From positions 1 through 7,467 of the forward strand of contig JAPHSC010000292.1 of assembly GCA_026193125.1 (NCBI GenBank): 7,467 nt of DNA, written 5' to 3'. This stretch comes from Gammaproteobacteria bacterium. Lineage in GTDB: Bacteria > Pseudomonadota > Gammaproteobacteria > Steroidobacterales > BM003. The first letter of the stretch is position 1; each line of letters starts with the position of its first letter. Under the pieces are notes generated by a model. That model worked only from the letters and a program-made list of their open reading frames with translations, was not told where the DNA came from and made no database searches. Shown here one piece after another: positions 1 to 6,123 of the stretch. The translations under genes and the position numbers were made by a program.

Positions 1-1845
1 CTTGTTGTAGTCCTCGATGTCCTGTTCCAGAGGAATACGGGTTGCATGGCCATAACCGCGTTCACCCGGGGGCAGATCAAGCAAGCCCACCGGCTCATAG
101 CTGAGCTCCGGTTCAGAGGCACCCAGGGGCCACCGGGCAAGTGTCCGTTTCAGCCAGTTTTTGTCATCCCGCTGCGGATAGTCCACACGACTGTGCGCGC
201 CACGACTCTCTTTACGAGCCAGCGCGCCCTTGGCAGCTATCAGGGCCAGTTTCAACATGCCTTCAAGACGCAGGGCAAAGGTGAGTTCAGGATTGACACC
301 GGCAGCGCTGTTGCGCAGACCGATGGTCTTGATCTGCTGCAAATAGCCCCGAATTTCCTCAACGGCCTCTTGCAGTTCCTGCTCCTTGCGGAAGATTCCG
401 ACCTTGTCGATCATGGTTTCGCCCAGGGCATCGCGAATATCGTAAACGCTCGCACCCCCGCTCTTGCGTCCCATCCAGTCTGCGATACGCGCCTCCTGCT
501 CCTTGACAAAGGTTTCGGCCAGGGCGGTGCCTACGTCCAGGGTTTCACTGTCAACGAACTGGGCCACGCGCTGACCCACGATCCGGCCGGCCACGACGGT
601 TTCGGCCAGGCTGTTACCACCCAGCCGGTTAAAACCGTGCATATCCCAGCAGGCAGCTTCACCGGCGGCGAACAGCCCACGCATGTTGTAGGCCTGGCCG
701 TCCTTGTTCACGCGCACACCACCCATGGAATAGTGCTGGAACGGTCTCACGGGAATCATTTCCTTTACCGGATCAATACCCGCGAAGTCACGGCAAATTT
801 CCCAGATTTCGCGTAGCTTGGTCTTCAGGTGCGCCTCACCCAGGTGCCGCAAATCCAGCCAGATATGTGGCCCAAACTTGCTGGGGGCACCCTTGCCGTC
901 CTTGACCCGCTGCATCATATGACGCGAAACCACGTCGCGGCTGGCCAGTTCCTGTTTCTCCGGCTCCAATTCAGCGACAAAACGGATGTTGTCCTTGTCA
1001 ACTAGGTAACCACCGTCGCCGCGACAACCCTCAGTGATCAGGATTCCCGAAGGCCACAGGCCGGTCGGGTGGAACTGGATAGCTTCCATATTGCCCAGCG
1101 GCACACTACCGGTATTCAGGGCCAACATGGCACCGGTACCCTCATTGATGGTGGCGTTTGTGGTGTACTTGCCATAGATGCGCCCATAACCGCCGGTCGC
1201 GATCACCGTGGCCCTGGCCAGGAACGCAGTCAGCTTTCCAGTACGCAGGCAGCGCGCCACGACACCCCAGCAACGGTCGCCCTCGTATATGAGTGACAGC
1301 GCCTCCATACGATCGCGCACTTCGATACCCAAGCGGCTTACTTCGCTGTCCACGGCATATAGCACTGAATGTCCGGTGCCGGCGCTTGCGTAGCACGCCC
1401 GCCACTTGGCCGTACCGCCAAAATCGCGGTGCATGATCATGCCGGCCTTCTCTTCCGGCTCGTCAATCTCTACCCGCTGGCCCTTAATGAAATAACTGTT
1501 CTTGCCAGGCGTCAGGCGTGTCCAGGGAACGCCCCAGTAGGCCATCTCGCGAACCGCCACCTGCGCTTCCTCGGCAAACATTCTGGCCACTTCCTGATCA
1601 GCACCCCAGTCAGATCCCCGAACGGTGTCAAGGAAATGCCAATTGGCGTTATCACCAGCAGCTTTCACGCAATTGCCCAGGGCTGCCTGCATACCACCTT
1701 GTGCAGCGCAGCTATGACTGCGTCGCGGCGGAACCAGGGAGAGGATAGTGGCCTTGAGGCCACTGGCGGCAGCTTCAATAGCCGCCCTTTCGCCGGCCAG
1801 GCCACCGCCAATCACCAGCACGTCAGAAGTATAAAAGGACTCCAT
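1..1845 (-). CDS. frdA: Fumarate reductase flavoprotein subunit, Wolinella type (3' end cut by window edge)
   Basis: This is the catalytic FAD subunit of quinol:fumarate reductase. It reduces fumarate to succinate on the cytoplasmic face, taking electrons from the cytochrome b subunit through FrdB. The 615 visible codons have no stop, and about 40 C-terminal residues lie beyond position 1. The N-terminus has the dinucleotide-binding stretch VIGGGLAG (residues 11-18) and the RRSHS segment, whose His44 is the expected covalent FAD attachment site. Active-site motifs follow in order: FHPTGLWPSG with His259, TEGCRGDGG (271-279), ASRDVVSR with the proton-donor Arg303, QHYSMGG with His371, and NRLGGNS with Arg407. 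Similarity to the Wolinella FrdA as I remember it is continuous to the GYG segment near the end. The ATG lies 12 bases after the frdC stop with only a weak GAG Shine-Dalgarno, so translational coupling is likely. A succinate dehydrogenase role in the reverse direction cannot be excluded from sequence. Confidence 0.95.
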   Translation of the reverse strand, partial: MESFYTSDVLVIGGGLAGERAAIEAAASGLKATILSLVPPRRSHSCAAQGGMQAALGNCVKAAGDNANWHFLDTVRGSDWGADQEVARMFAEEAQVAVREMAYWGVPWTRLTPGKNSYFIKGQRVEIDEPEEKAGMIMHRDFGGTAKWRACYASAGTGHSVLYAVDSEVSRLGIEVRDRMEALSLIYEGDRCWGVVARCLRTGKLTAFLARATVIATGGYGRIYGKYTTNATINEGTGAMLALNTGSVPLGNMEAIQFHPTGLWPSGILITEGCRGDGGYLVDKDNIRFVAELEPEKQELASRDVVSRHMMQRVKDGKGAPSKFGPHIWLDLRHLGEAHLKTKLREIWEICRDFAGIDPVKEMIPVRPFQHYSMGGVRVNKDGQAYNMRGLFAAGEAACWDMHGFNRLGGNSLAETVVAGRIVGQRVAQFVDSETLDVGTALAETFVKEQEARIADWMGRKSGGASVYDIRDALGETMIDKVGIFRKEQELQEAVEEIRGYLQQIKTIGLRNSAAGVNPELTFALRLEGMLKLALIAAKGALARKESRGAHSRVDYPQRDDKNWLKRTLARWPLGASEPELSYEPVGLLDLPPGERGYGHATRIPLEQDIEDYNK

Positions 1846-1857
1846 AATCACTCAGCC

Positions 1858-2670
1858 CTACAGTAGAAATTCAAGGGGGGGTGCCAGCACGCCAGCCAGC
1901 ACAGCGAGAACCACGATACCCAGGCCCAAAAAGAACCAGAGCAATACCTTTTCAATCCGATGTAAGGTCGGACGTCCCAGCCGGGACCCGACACCCCACT
2001 TGATGGCCAGCCGGTACATACCGATACTGGCGTGAAATTCAACGCACAACAGCAGTACCGCATACAGCATCCACAGTCCGCCCTGCACCCGTGCCAGGCT
2101 GCGGACAGCCTCGATACCCACGCCGTCATGCAGGCCATAAAGACCTGCCCCCAGCACATCGAAGCCAAGCAACAACAAATGGAAACTGCCTAACACCAGG
2201 ATGATCATTCCGGTGCGGATCTGCCAGATCCAGAGCAGTGATTCGAGGTGAGGCTGAAAGCGCTCGTCACCCCTGGCATTGCCTGGGTAGCCCTTGCCAA
2301 AGGTCTTGAGATCCCGGCCCAGGTCGGCAATCATCTTGCGCTCTTTAAGTTGGGCAGGCACCTTGCGGGCCGCCATGACCGCATGAATGATGAATAACGC
2401 CAACACCACGGCAACCGTGGGCTGGGCGATATAGTATTCCTCCAGCGAACTGGCGAGCCAGTCGAAGCCCCTGGCACCGGTAAGTATGGAACCCACCAGA
2501 ACCATGTGCCCCCACATGAACAGGGCCAGGGCCAGGCCGGTCAAACCACTGGCCAGTTCGTACCAGACCTGGCGCTTGGCCGCGCCGGGCTCTGCGACGT
2601 ACGACGCAGGACGAGGCCCCTGTGGTTCCGTCATAGACCGCAGGGCTGCTTGTGCTGTTTTGATATTCAA
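1858..2670 (-). CDS. frdC: Fumarate reductase di-haem cytochrome b membrane subunit
   Basis: This is the 270-residue membrane anchor that oxidises menaquinol and passes electrons through two b haems to FrdB and FrdA. It has five hydrophobic helices. Aligned by eye with Wolinella FrdC, His55 and His164 match the distal haem ligands (His44, His143), and His96 and His213 match the proximal ones (His93, His182). Glu77 matches Glu66, needed for menaquinol oxidation, and Glu211 in CVEFH matches Glu180 of the transmembrane proton 'E-pathway'. Compared with Wolinella, the loop between the second and third haem histidines is about 18 residues longer (residues 105-145) and the next loop about 10 longer, while the C-terminal tail is shorter. 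The start chosen is TTG at 2670, with GGGAGG 10 bases upstream (2681-2686) and AGAGG nearer. The alternative ATG at 2634 has no Shine-Dalgarno sequence. It begins 18 bases after the upstream gene. Confidence 0.93.
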   Translation of the reverse strand: MNIKTAQAALRSMTEPQGPRPASYVAEPGAAKRQVWYELASGLTGLALALFMWGHMVLVGSILTGARGFDWLASSLEEYYIAQPTVAVVLALFIIHAVMAARKVPAQLKERKMIADLGRDLKTFGKGYPGNARGDERFQPHLESLLWIWQIRTGMIILVLGSFHLLLLGFDVLGAGLYGLHDGVGIEAVRSLARVQGGLWMLYAVLLLCVEFHASIGMYRLAIKWGVGSRLGRPTLHRIEKVLLWFFLGLGIVVLAVLAGVLAPPLEFLL

Positions 2671-2688
2671 GATCCTCTCGCCTCCCGA

Positions 2689-3006
2689 CTATTCGCGCTC
2701 GCTGGCAGGAACCAGCAATTCGGAGTTCACTTCAAAATGGGATCCGTCGAGGGCCACCAGGGTGACCTGCCAGATTTCCTCGTCAGGGATTGAGGTGCGC
2801 TCATGCCCTGGCAATTCCCGTTCATCGTCGACCTGCAAGCCCCACACACGCACAAGCCGCACATCCTCTACCGGTATCTTCCTGTCCTCAAACTGTCTCT
2901 CAAGGCCTGCTGGTGGCGAACCGAAAACCCAGGTGGCAAAACCACAATCAACAATTGCCGCTACATAGCTTGGCAGGGGATTGTCATGTTGCGGGGTTTT
3001 GGTCAT
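2689..3006 (-). CDS. Hypothetical protein leading the fumarate reductase operon
   Basis: This small soluble protein of 105 residues has no family that I recognise. It has no signal peptide or membrane segment, is acidic, contains one cysteine (in IVDCGFATWVFG near the N-terminus) and looks beta-rich in its second half (EEIWQVTLVALDG then HFEVNSELLVP). The ATG at 3006 is chosen because AGAAGGG (3015-3021) lies 8 bases upstream. In-frame GTG at 3030 and ATG at 3024 would add six or eight residues but have poorer ribosome sites. It ends 18 bases before frdC on the same strand, so it is very likely co-transcribed with the fumarate reductase genes. That position suggests a role in assembly, regulation or redox linkage of the complex, but this is inference from context only. 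Consistent codon usage, a good ribosome site and tight spacing support a real gene. Confidence 0.75.
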   Translation of the reverse strand: MTKTPQHDNPLPSYVAAIVDCGFATWVFGSPPAGLERQFEDRKIPVEDVRLVRVWGLQVDDERELPGHERTSIPDEEIWQVTLVALDGSHFEVNSELLVPASERE

Positions 3007-3298
3007 TGGCTCTGCCCTTCTCATTCCCACCTGGGGACCGGATGCATCAAGGCCTTATAGTTTCACTTGCCGCTCAAGATAGACCTGCTCCGGTTCGCTG
3101 CACATCAGTAATTCTGCATACCCGCATCGGGGGATTTTCGCCCCGCCCGGCACTCAAGTATCGAATTAGGCCTCAATATTCGCGTAACCCACGCAATAAG
3201 GTCGTCCAGGGGTTACAATTCGCGCCAACACTTATCCTGCCCCACAGTTCCTGACCATCCCGGAGCCACGGCAGGACGTATGCACAACGGAGCCAGCC
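3007..3298. promoter_or_regulatory. Divergent intergenic region between frd operon and Rieske gene
   Basis: This 292-base stretch has no convincing gene and must hold the start signals for both divergent units. It contains a perfect 7-base inverted repeat, GTAACCC (3184-3190) and GGGTTAC (3210-3216). A direct repeat ATTCGCG lies at 3178-3184 and 3218-3224, 40 bases apart. An imperfect palindrome centred on AGGCCT spans 3162-3182. On the minus strand, ACTATAAGG near 3055 could be a -10 element, but no good -35 sits at normal spacing. On the plus strand, TTACAA (3213-3218) and TATCCT (3233-3238) are only 14 bases apart. I could not find a canonical FNR site (TTGAT-N4-ATCAA). Promoter positions are therefore unassigned. 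Confidence 0.4.
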
Positions 3299-3649
3299 AT
3301 GCCGCTACACAAAGTCTGCAAAGTCCAGGATCTGCCCCAGGGCGAGATGAAAAAGTTCTCAATCGAGGGCGAGAGCTTTCTTCTATATCATCTGGAGGAC
3401 GGTTTTTTCGCCACGCAAACCACTTGCACGCACACTTTTGGTCCTCTTTCGATGGGAAAAATTGTCGACGACTGCAAGATTCAGTGTCCTTTGCATCGAG
3501 CGCGTTTTGATATCCGCACCGGCGAGGTCATTGATTGGGCCAATTTCCCGCCGGGTATCCAGCTTTTGAATGTGGTTCGTGGTGAGAAGGCGCTTAAGAC
3601 CTACACCATAAGCGTGCTCAAGGATGATGTCAGGATCAAACTGCCCTGA
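3299..3649 (+). CDS. Rieske-type [2Fe-2S] ferredoxin
   Basis: This single-domain Rieske protein of 116 residues is a cytoplasmic electron carrier, since no signal peptide or membrane helix is present. The cluster-binding motif is C-x-H-x17-C-x2-H: Cys43 and His45 in CTH, then Cys63 and His66 in CPLH. The following ARFDIRTGEV is typical of the ferredoxin-like Rieske proteins that serve ring-hydroxylating dioxygenases or resemble the NirD small subunit. No oxygenase, reductase or nitrite reductase gene is nearby, so the partner is unknown. The disulfide cysteines of the cytochrome bc1 Rieske type are absent, although an extra Cys59 lies four residues before Cys63. The ATG at 3299 has GGAG at 3289-3292, six bases upstream. 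It is transcribed divergently from the frd operon and stands alone, with 175 bases before the next gene. The family call is firm and the physiological role is open. Confidence 0.9.
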   Translation: MPLHKVCKVQDLPQGEMKKFSIEGESFLLYHLEDGFFATQTTCTHTFGPLSMGKIVDDCKIQCPLHRARFDIRTGEVIDWANFPPGIQLLNVVRGEKALKTYTISVLKDDVRIKLP

Positions 3650-3824
3650 GCGCAGAAAGCCCACGAGCTCATCTTGGTGAAGCGGCTAATAGATGGCTGG
3701 CGCGGTGTCTGAATGCAAACCGATAACTCCGGCCAAGCGGACTGGTCAAGACTGGCCGTTCAGAAGCCGAATATTCTGCTTGCGCGACGCAATTACATGA
3801 ATAGCGCGGAGGCTTCCTAGTACC
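3650..3824. other. Intergenic gap before the methyltransferase
   Basis: No gene, clear terminator or strong promoter is visible here. CGGCCA (3730-3735) and TGGCCG (3753-3758) form a perfect 6-base inverted repeat with a 17-base loop. Inside it GACTGG is repeated at 3740-3745 and 3750-3755, one helical turn apart. No MetJ box (AGACGTCT) or recognisable S-adenosylmethionine riboswitch was seen. Confidence 0.4.
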
Positions 3825-4787
3825 ATGCAACAGCCGTCCCCGATCGTCCCGGCCCTGCTCCAGCCTTACTTGCGCCGGGCAGGCGATATCCTGGTTCTGG
3901 ACGGCGCCCTCGCTACGGAACTGGAAAGCCGGGGTGCTGACATCAACGATCCACTCTGGTCAGCCAAGATTCTGTTAGAGGCGCCCGCGAGCATTCGTCA
4001 GTTGCACTACGATTATTTTGCCGCGGGAGCGGATGTCGCCATAACCGCCAGCTATCAGGCCAGTTTCGAGGGCTTCGCCGCACGCGGCCTGGACCGAAGC
4101 CAGAGCGCCAAGCTGATCAGGCTCAGTGTTGAACTCGCCCTCCAGGCCAGGGACGATTTCCTGGAAAAAGCAGAGCGGGAATCTGACCGCCCACCTCCCC
4201 TGGTAGCCGCCTCGGTGGGTCCCTACGGCGCCCACTTGCATGACGGTTCCGAATATCGTGGCGACTATTCGGTACCGGACCGGCAACTCATTGATTTCCA
4301 CCTGCGCCGAATCGAGGTCTTGCTGCAGGCCGGTCCGGACCTGCTGGCCCTGGAAACCATACCCAGCTTGCGCGAGGGAGAGTTACTGCTCAGGGCACTT
4401 GAAGAATTCCCCCACGCACTGGCATGGTTGAGCTTCAGCTGTCGGGACGGCGCCTCGCTCAATCACGGGGAGAGTTTCGCCAGCGCCATGGCAGCCGCCG
4501 CCGATTCAGCGCAAATTGTCGCTGCCGGTGTAAATTGCACACCACCCCAGTTCGTCTGCGATCTCCTGACTTCCGTTTCCGGTGAGACCGGGAAACCACT
4601 CCTTGCCTATCCCAACAGCGGGGAATGTTATGTGGCCGGGGACAATACCTGGCTGCCGGGGCAGACGGACGATTCACTGGCCGGTATGGCTGCCCAGTGG
4701 CGTAGGCTGGGCGCACGCATTATTGGTGGGTGCTGCCGGACCGGCGTGGCGGATATTGCACAGCTGTCCCGGTCACTGCGAACCTGA
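3825..4787 (+). CDS. mmuM: Homocysteine S-methyltransferase
   Basis: This cytoplasmic zinc enzyme transfers a methyl group from S-methylmethionine or S-adenosylmethionine to homocysteine, giving methionine. The 320 residues match the usual length (E. coli MmuM is about 310). The (beta/alpha)8 barrel begins with the family start VLDGALATELESRG (24-37) followed by NDPLWSAKILLE (41-52) and ITASYQASFEGF (73-84). The three zinc cysteines are present: Cys238 in GVNCTPP, and Cys303-Cys304 in IGGCCRTG near the C-terminus. The YPNSGE motif (262-267) is also intact. The ATG at 3825 is the only reasonable start: an in-frame TGA lies 27 bases upstream with no other start codon between. Its GGAGG (ending about 12 bases before the ATG) is farther than usual. 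The gene ends inside the convergent neighbour, overlapping by 15 bases. Sequence does not tell which methyl donor is preferred. Confidence 0.93.
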   Translation: MQQPSPIVPALLQPYLRRAGDILVLDGALATELESRGADINDPLWSAKILLEAPASIRQLHYDYFAAGADVAITASYQASFEGFAARGLDRSQSAKLIRLSVELALQARDDFLEKAERESDRPPPLVAASVGPYGAHLHDGSEYRGDYSVPDRQLIDFHLRRIEVLLQAGPDLLALETIPSLREGELLLRALEEFPHALAWLSFSCRDGASLNHGESFASAMAAAADSAQIVAAGVNCTPPQFVCDLLTSVSGETGKPLLAYPNSGECYVAGDNTWLPGQTDDSLAGMAAQWRRLGARIIGGCCRTGVADIAQLSRSLRT

Positions 4788-5258
4788 CGAGCCTGCCGTG
4801 CTACCCAGATCGGGATTGGAATCAACGTAATCTCGCAAGCCACCCCGAATGGCCTCGCCAACCACTTGCAGGATTCTGTCGGCCGACCCGAAACCGAAAG
4901 CCCCATAAATACCTTGCCAGGGGCGCAAGACACCGTCGGCTTGCGCGATGACAAAATCTACCTGGCCGTTGTACAGGTAGCCTCCGCCCAACTCGTTATT
5001 GAGGCAGGAAACGATAACCTTCAAATACAGTTCCTGGGCGACAAAAGGCTTCGGCTGAAGCTGCAAATCAAGCATCCCGGCGCTGACCAGTTCCTCCAAC
5101 TCCTGCAACGGAAAGGGGCAACTCGCATCCGCGGTCACGAATAAACCCAGGCTCTCTGGCGCACTTTTCGCAAGGCCATCCTGTACCTCGGCAAACGCAT
5201 CGGAGATTCCGACCCGGGTCAGGACCAGCATCAGGCATACAAAAATAATTCGGCGCAT
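4773..5258 (-). CDS. Predicted exported protein of unknown function
   Basis: I do not recognise this 161-residue protein. It begins with a clear Sec signal peptide: MRR, a hydrophobic core (IIFVCLMLVL) and a likely signal peptidase I site after AFA near residue 23. No lipobox is present. The mature part has two cysteines (47 and 85), which could form a disulfide in the periplasm. The centre, with ELYLKVIVSCLNNE followed by YLYNGQVDFVIA, looks like alternating beta strands. GIYGAFGFGSADRIL comes before a predicted helix and a Ser/Gly-rich tail. The ATG at 5258 is preferred because it gives the best signal peptide. An in-frame TTG at 5270 would add four residues, and the Shine-Dalgarno is weak for either start. 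It lies 72 bases after the glycosylase gene, with its own promoter in the gap, and converges on the methyltransferase gene, overlapping it by 15 bases. Confidence 0.75.
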   Translation of the reverse strand: MRRIIFVCLMLVLTRVGISDAFAEVQDGLAKSAPESLGLFVTADASCPFPLQELEELVSAGMLDLQLQPKPFVAQELYLKVIVSCLNNELGGGYLYNGQVDFVIAQADGVLRPWQGIYGAFGFGSADRILQVVGEAIRGGLRDYVDSNPDLGSTAGSSGSQ

Positions 5259-5288
5259 CGCATTACTCAAAAGTGTGTAAACGCGACG

Positions 5289-5317
5289 ATTATAAGCACA
5301 ACTGATCGGCCTTGGCA
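5289..5317 (-). promoter_or_regulatory. Sigma-70-like promoter for the exported protein
   Basis: Read on the minus strand, a perfect TATAAT -10 box lies at 5289-5294. TGC just before TTATAA gives a near-extended -10. The -35 region at 17-base spacing (TGCCAA, 5312-5317) is poor. The predicted start of transcription would be near 5282, leaving a leader of about 24 bases to the ATG at 5258. Confidence 0.55.
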
Positions 5318-5330
5318 GCCGCTGCCGGCC

Positions 5331-5948
5331 TCATGGCAGCCTGATATCGGCGATGCGCCACAAATACATGGCCAGGTAGGTACGGTAGGGCTTGAAAAGT
5401 TCCGCCGCCTCCCAGGCCTCGCCTTTCATCTGTTCCTGCTGCATGAAGCTAGTCAGAACCTTATTGGTCGAGGTATCCGCCCGGGGCCAGATATCCGGAT
5501 CAGCGAAATAGAACATCGATAACATATCGCAGGTCCATTGACCCACTCCCCATACCTGGCTGACCTGCGCGGATCTGCTCGCATGATCCATCCTGGCCAG
5601 TACTGCGGCCTCCAGCAGACCTGCATCCTCGGCCTCAAAAATTGAGGCTATCGCCCGTGACTTGCTGCGCGACACGCCGCAAGCTCTGAGCCACCCGTTC
5701 CCGTCCTGCCGGATCACCTCGACAAGTGAGGATCCCTTCGCGTCGACATGGGTCTCCACCCGGCCCCAAATTGTCCTGGCTGCTTTGCCCGAGAGTTGTT
5801 GCCCCACAACTGAACGACACAGATACAGGCTAAGAGGCATATCGCTGCGAATCGACAGGGTTGTCGGCCCAACCTGCACCATTGCCTGCCTGAGCGAAGG
5901 CAGGCATTTCGCTGCCCGGCGCAGCATGGTCCTGTGTACGGCGCTCAC
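5331..5948 (-). CDS. AlkA-like DNA-3-methyladenine glycosylase (HhH-GPD family)
   Basis: This is a base-excision repair enzyme that would remove alkylated purines from DNA. The 205-residue form matches the shorter bacterial AlkA/Mag-like proteins, which lack the N-terminal domain of E. coli AlkA. Visible features are VGPTTLSIRSD near residues 25-36, the family signature SVVGQQLSGKAA (46-57), the helix-hairpin-helix VWGVGQWTCDML (132-143) and the glycosylase loop IWPRADTSTNKV, where Asp158 is the expected catalytic aspartate. The DTS after it departs from the common DLG or DYL. The start chosen is GTG at 5948, supported by GGGGAG at 5958-5963, nine bases upstream. ATG at 5927 is an alternative with a poor ribosome site. 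The reading frame stays open to 6260, but that extension would lie inside the divergent dehydrogenase gene and has no family similarity. Substrate range cannot be read from sequence. Confidence 0.87.
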   Translation of the reverse strand: MSAVHRTMLRRAAKCLPSLRQAMVQVGPTTLSIRSDMPLSLYLCRSVVGQQLSGKAARTIWGRVETHVDAKGSSLVEVIRQDGNGWLRACGVSRSKSRAIASIFEAEDAGLLEAAVLARMDHASRSAQVSQVWGVGQWTCDMLSMFYFADPDIWPRADTSTNKVLTSFMQQEQMKGEAWEAAELFKPYRTYLAMYLWRIADIRLP

Positions 5949-5957
5949 TCGACCTGT

Positions 5958-5963
5958 CTCCCC
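5958..5963 (-). promoter_or_regulatory. Ribosome binding site deciding the glycosylase GTG start
   Basis: GGGGAG on the minus strand lies nine bases before GTG at 5948. It favours that start over the later ATG at 5927 and over any start further upstream, inside the divergent dehydrogenase gene. Confidence 0.5.
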
Positions 5964-6111
5964 ATTCCCGACTCCTTGAAAATACCCTCCACTCAAGCGC
6001 GGCTTGTTACACGTGCTGCAACGCCCTGTGCGAGCCTGAAATGTTACCCTGTTCCTCGCACCAGATTTGATTTGTATGCTCGGCCAGCCCTCATGCACCG
6101 GCGCCGCGCCC

Positions 6112-6117
6112 AAGGAG
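6112..6117 (+). promoter_or_regulatory. Ribosome binding site deciding the dehydrogenase GTG start
   Basis: AAGGAG lies six bases before the GTG at 6124, an almost ideal arrangement. The in-frame ATG at 6067 has no such site and would add 19 residues that do not belong to the family fold. A weak TATGCT at 6075-6080 could be the -10 of the promoter, but its -35 region is poor. Confidence 0.75.
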
Positions 6118-6123
6118 AGACCC

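Noticed and set aside
46..816. A 256-codon open frame on the plus strand
   Set aside because: It lies wholly antisense to frdA, whose motifs are unmistakable. Its translation has no recognisable family and is best explained by GC-rich codon structure.
1369..1866. A 165-codon plus-strand frame
   Set aside because: It is antisense to the conserved N-terminal FAD domain of frdA and has no domain signature.
2486..2968. A 160-codon plus-strand frame opposite frdC and the small protein
   Set aside because: It is antisense to a well-supported membrane protein, and its low-complexity Ser/Arg/Pro-rich translation looks non-coding.
3038..3050. Possible FNR half-site (TTGATGCATC on the minus strand)
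   Set aside because: Only one TTGAT half is present. The second half (ATCAA at four-base spacing) is missing, so the match is no better than chance.
3128..3145. Hairpin CGGGG/CCCCG in the frd/Rieske intergenic region
   Set aside because: The stem has only five pairs, there is no T-run on either strand, and it does not follow a gene end, so it is not supported as a terminator.
5308..5330. GC-rich hairpin just after the glycosylase stop
   Set aside because: GGCC-TT-GGCAG pairs with CTGCC-GGCC around a three-base loop, but no T-run follows on the minus strand, so an intrinsic terminator is not supported. It overlaps the upstream part of the exported protein's promoter.
6067..6123. ATG start for the dehydrogenase 19 codons upstream
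   Set aside because: There is no ribosome site there, while AAGGAG is ideally placed for the GTG at 6124, just before the Rossmann fold.
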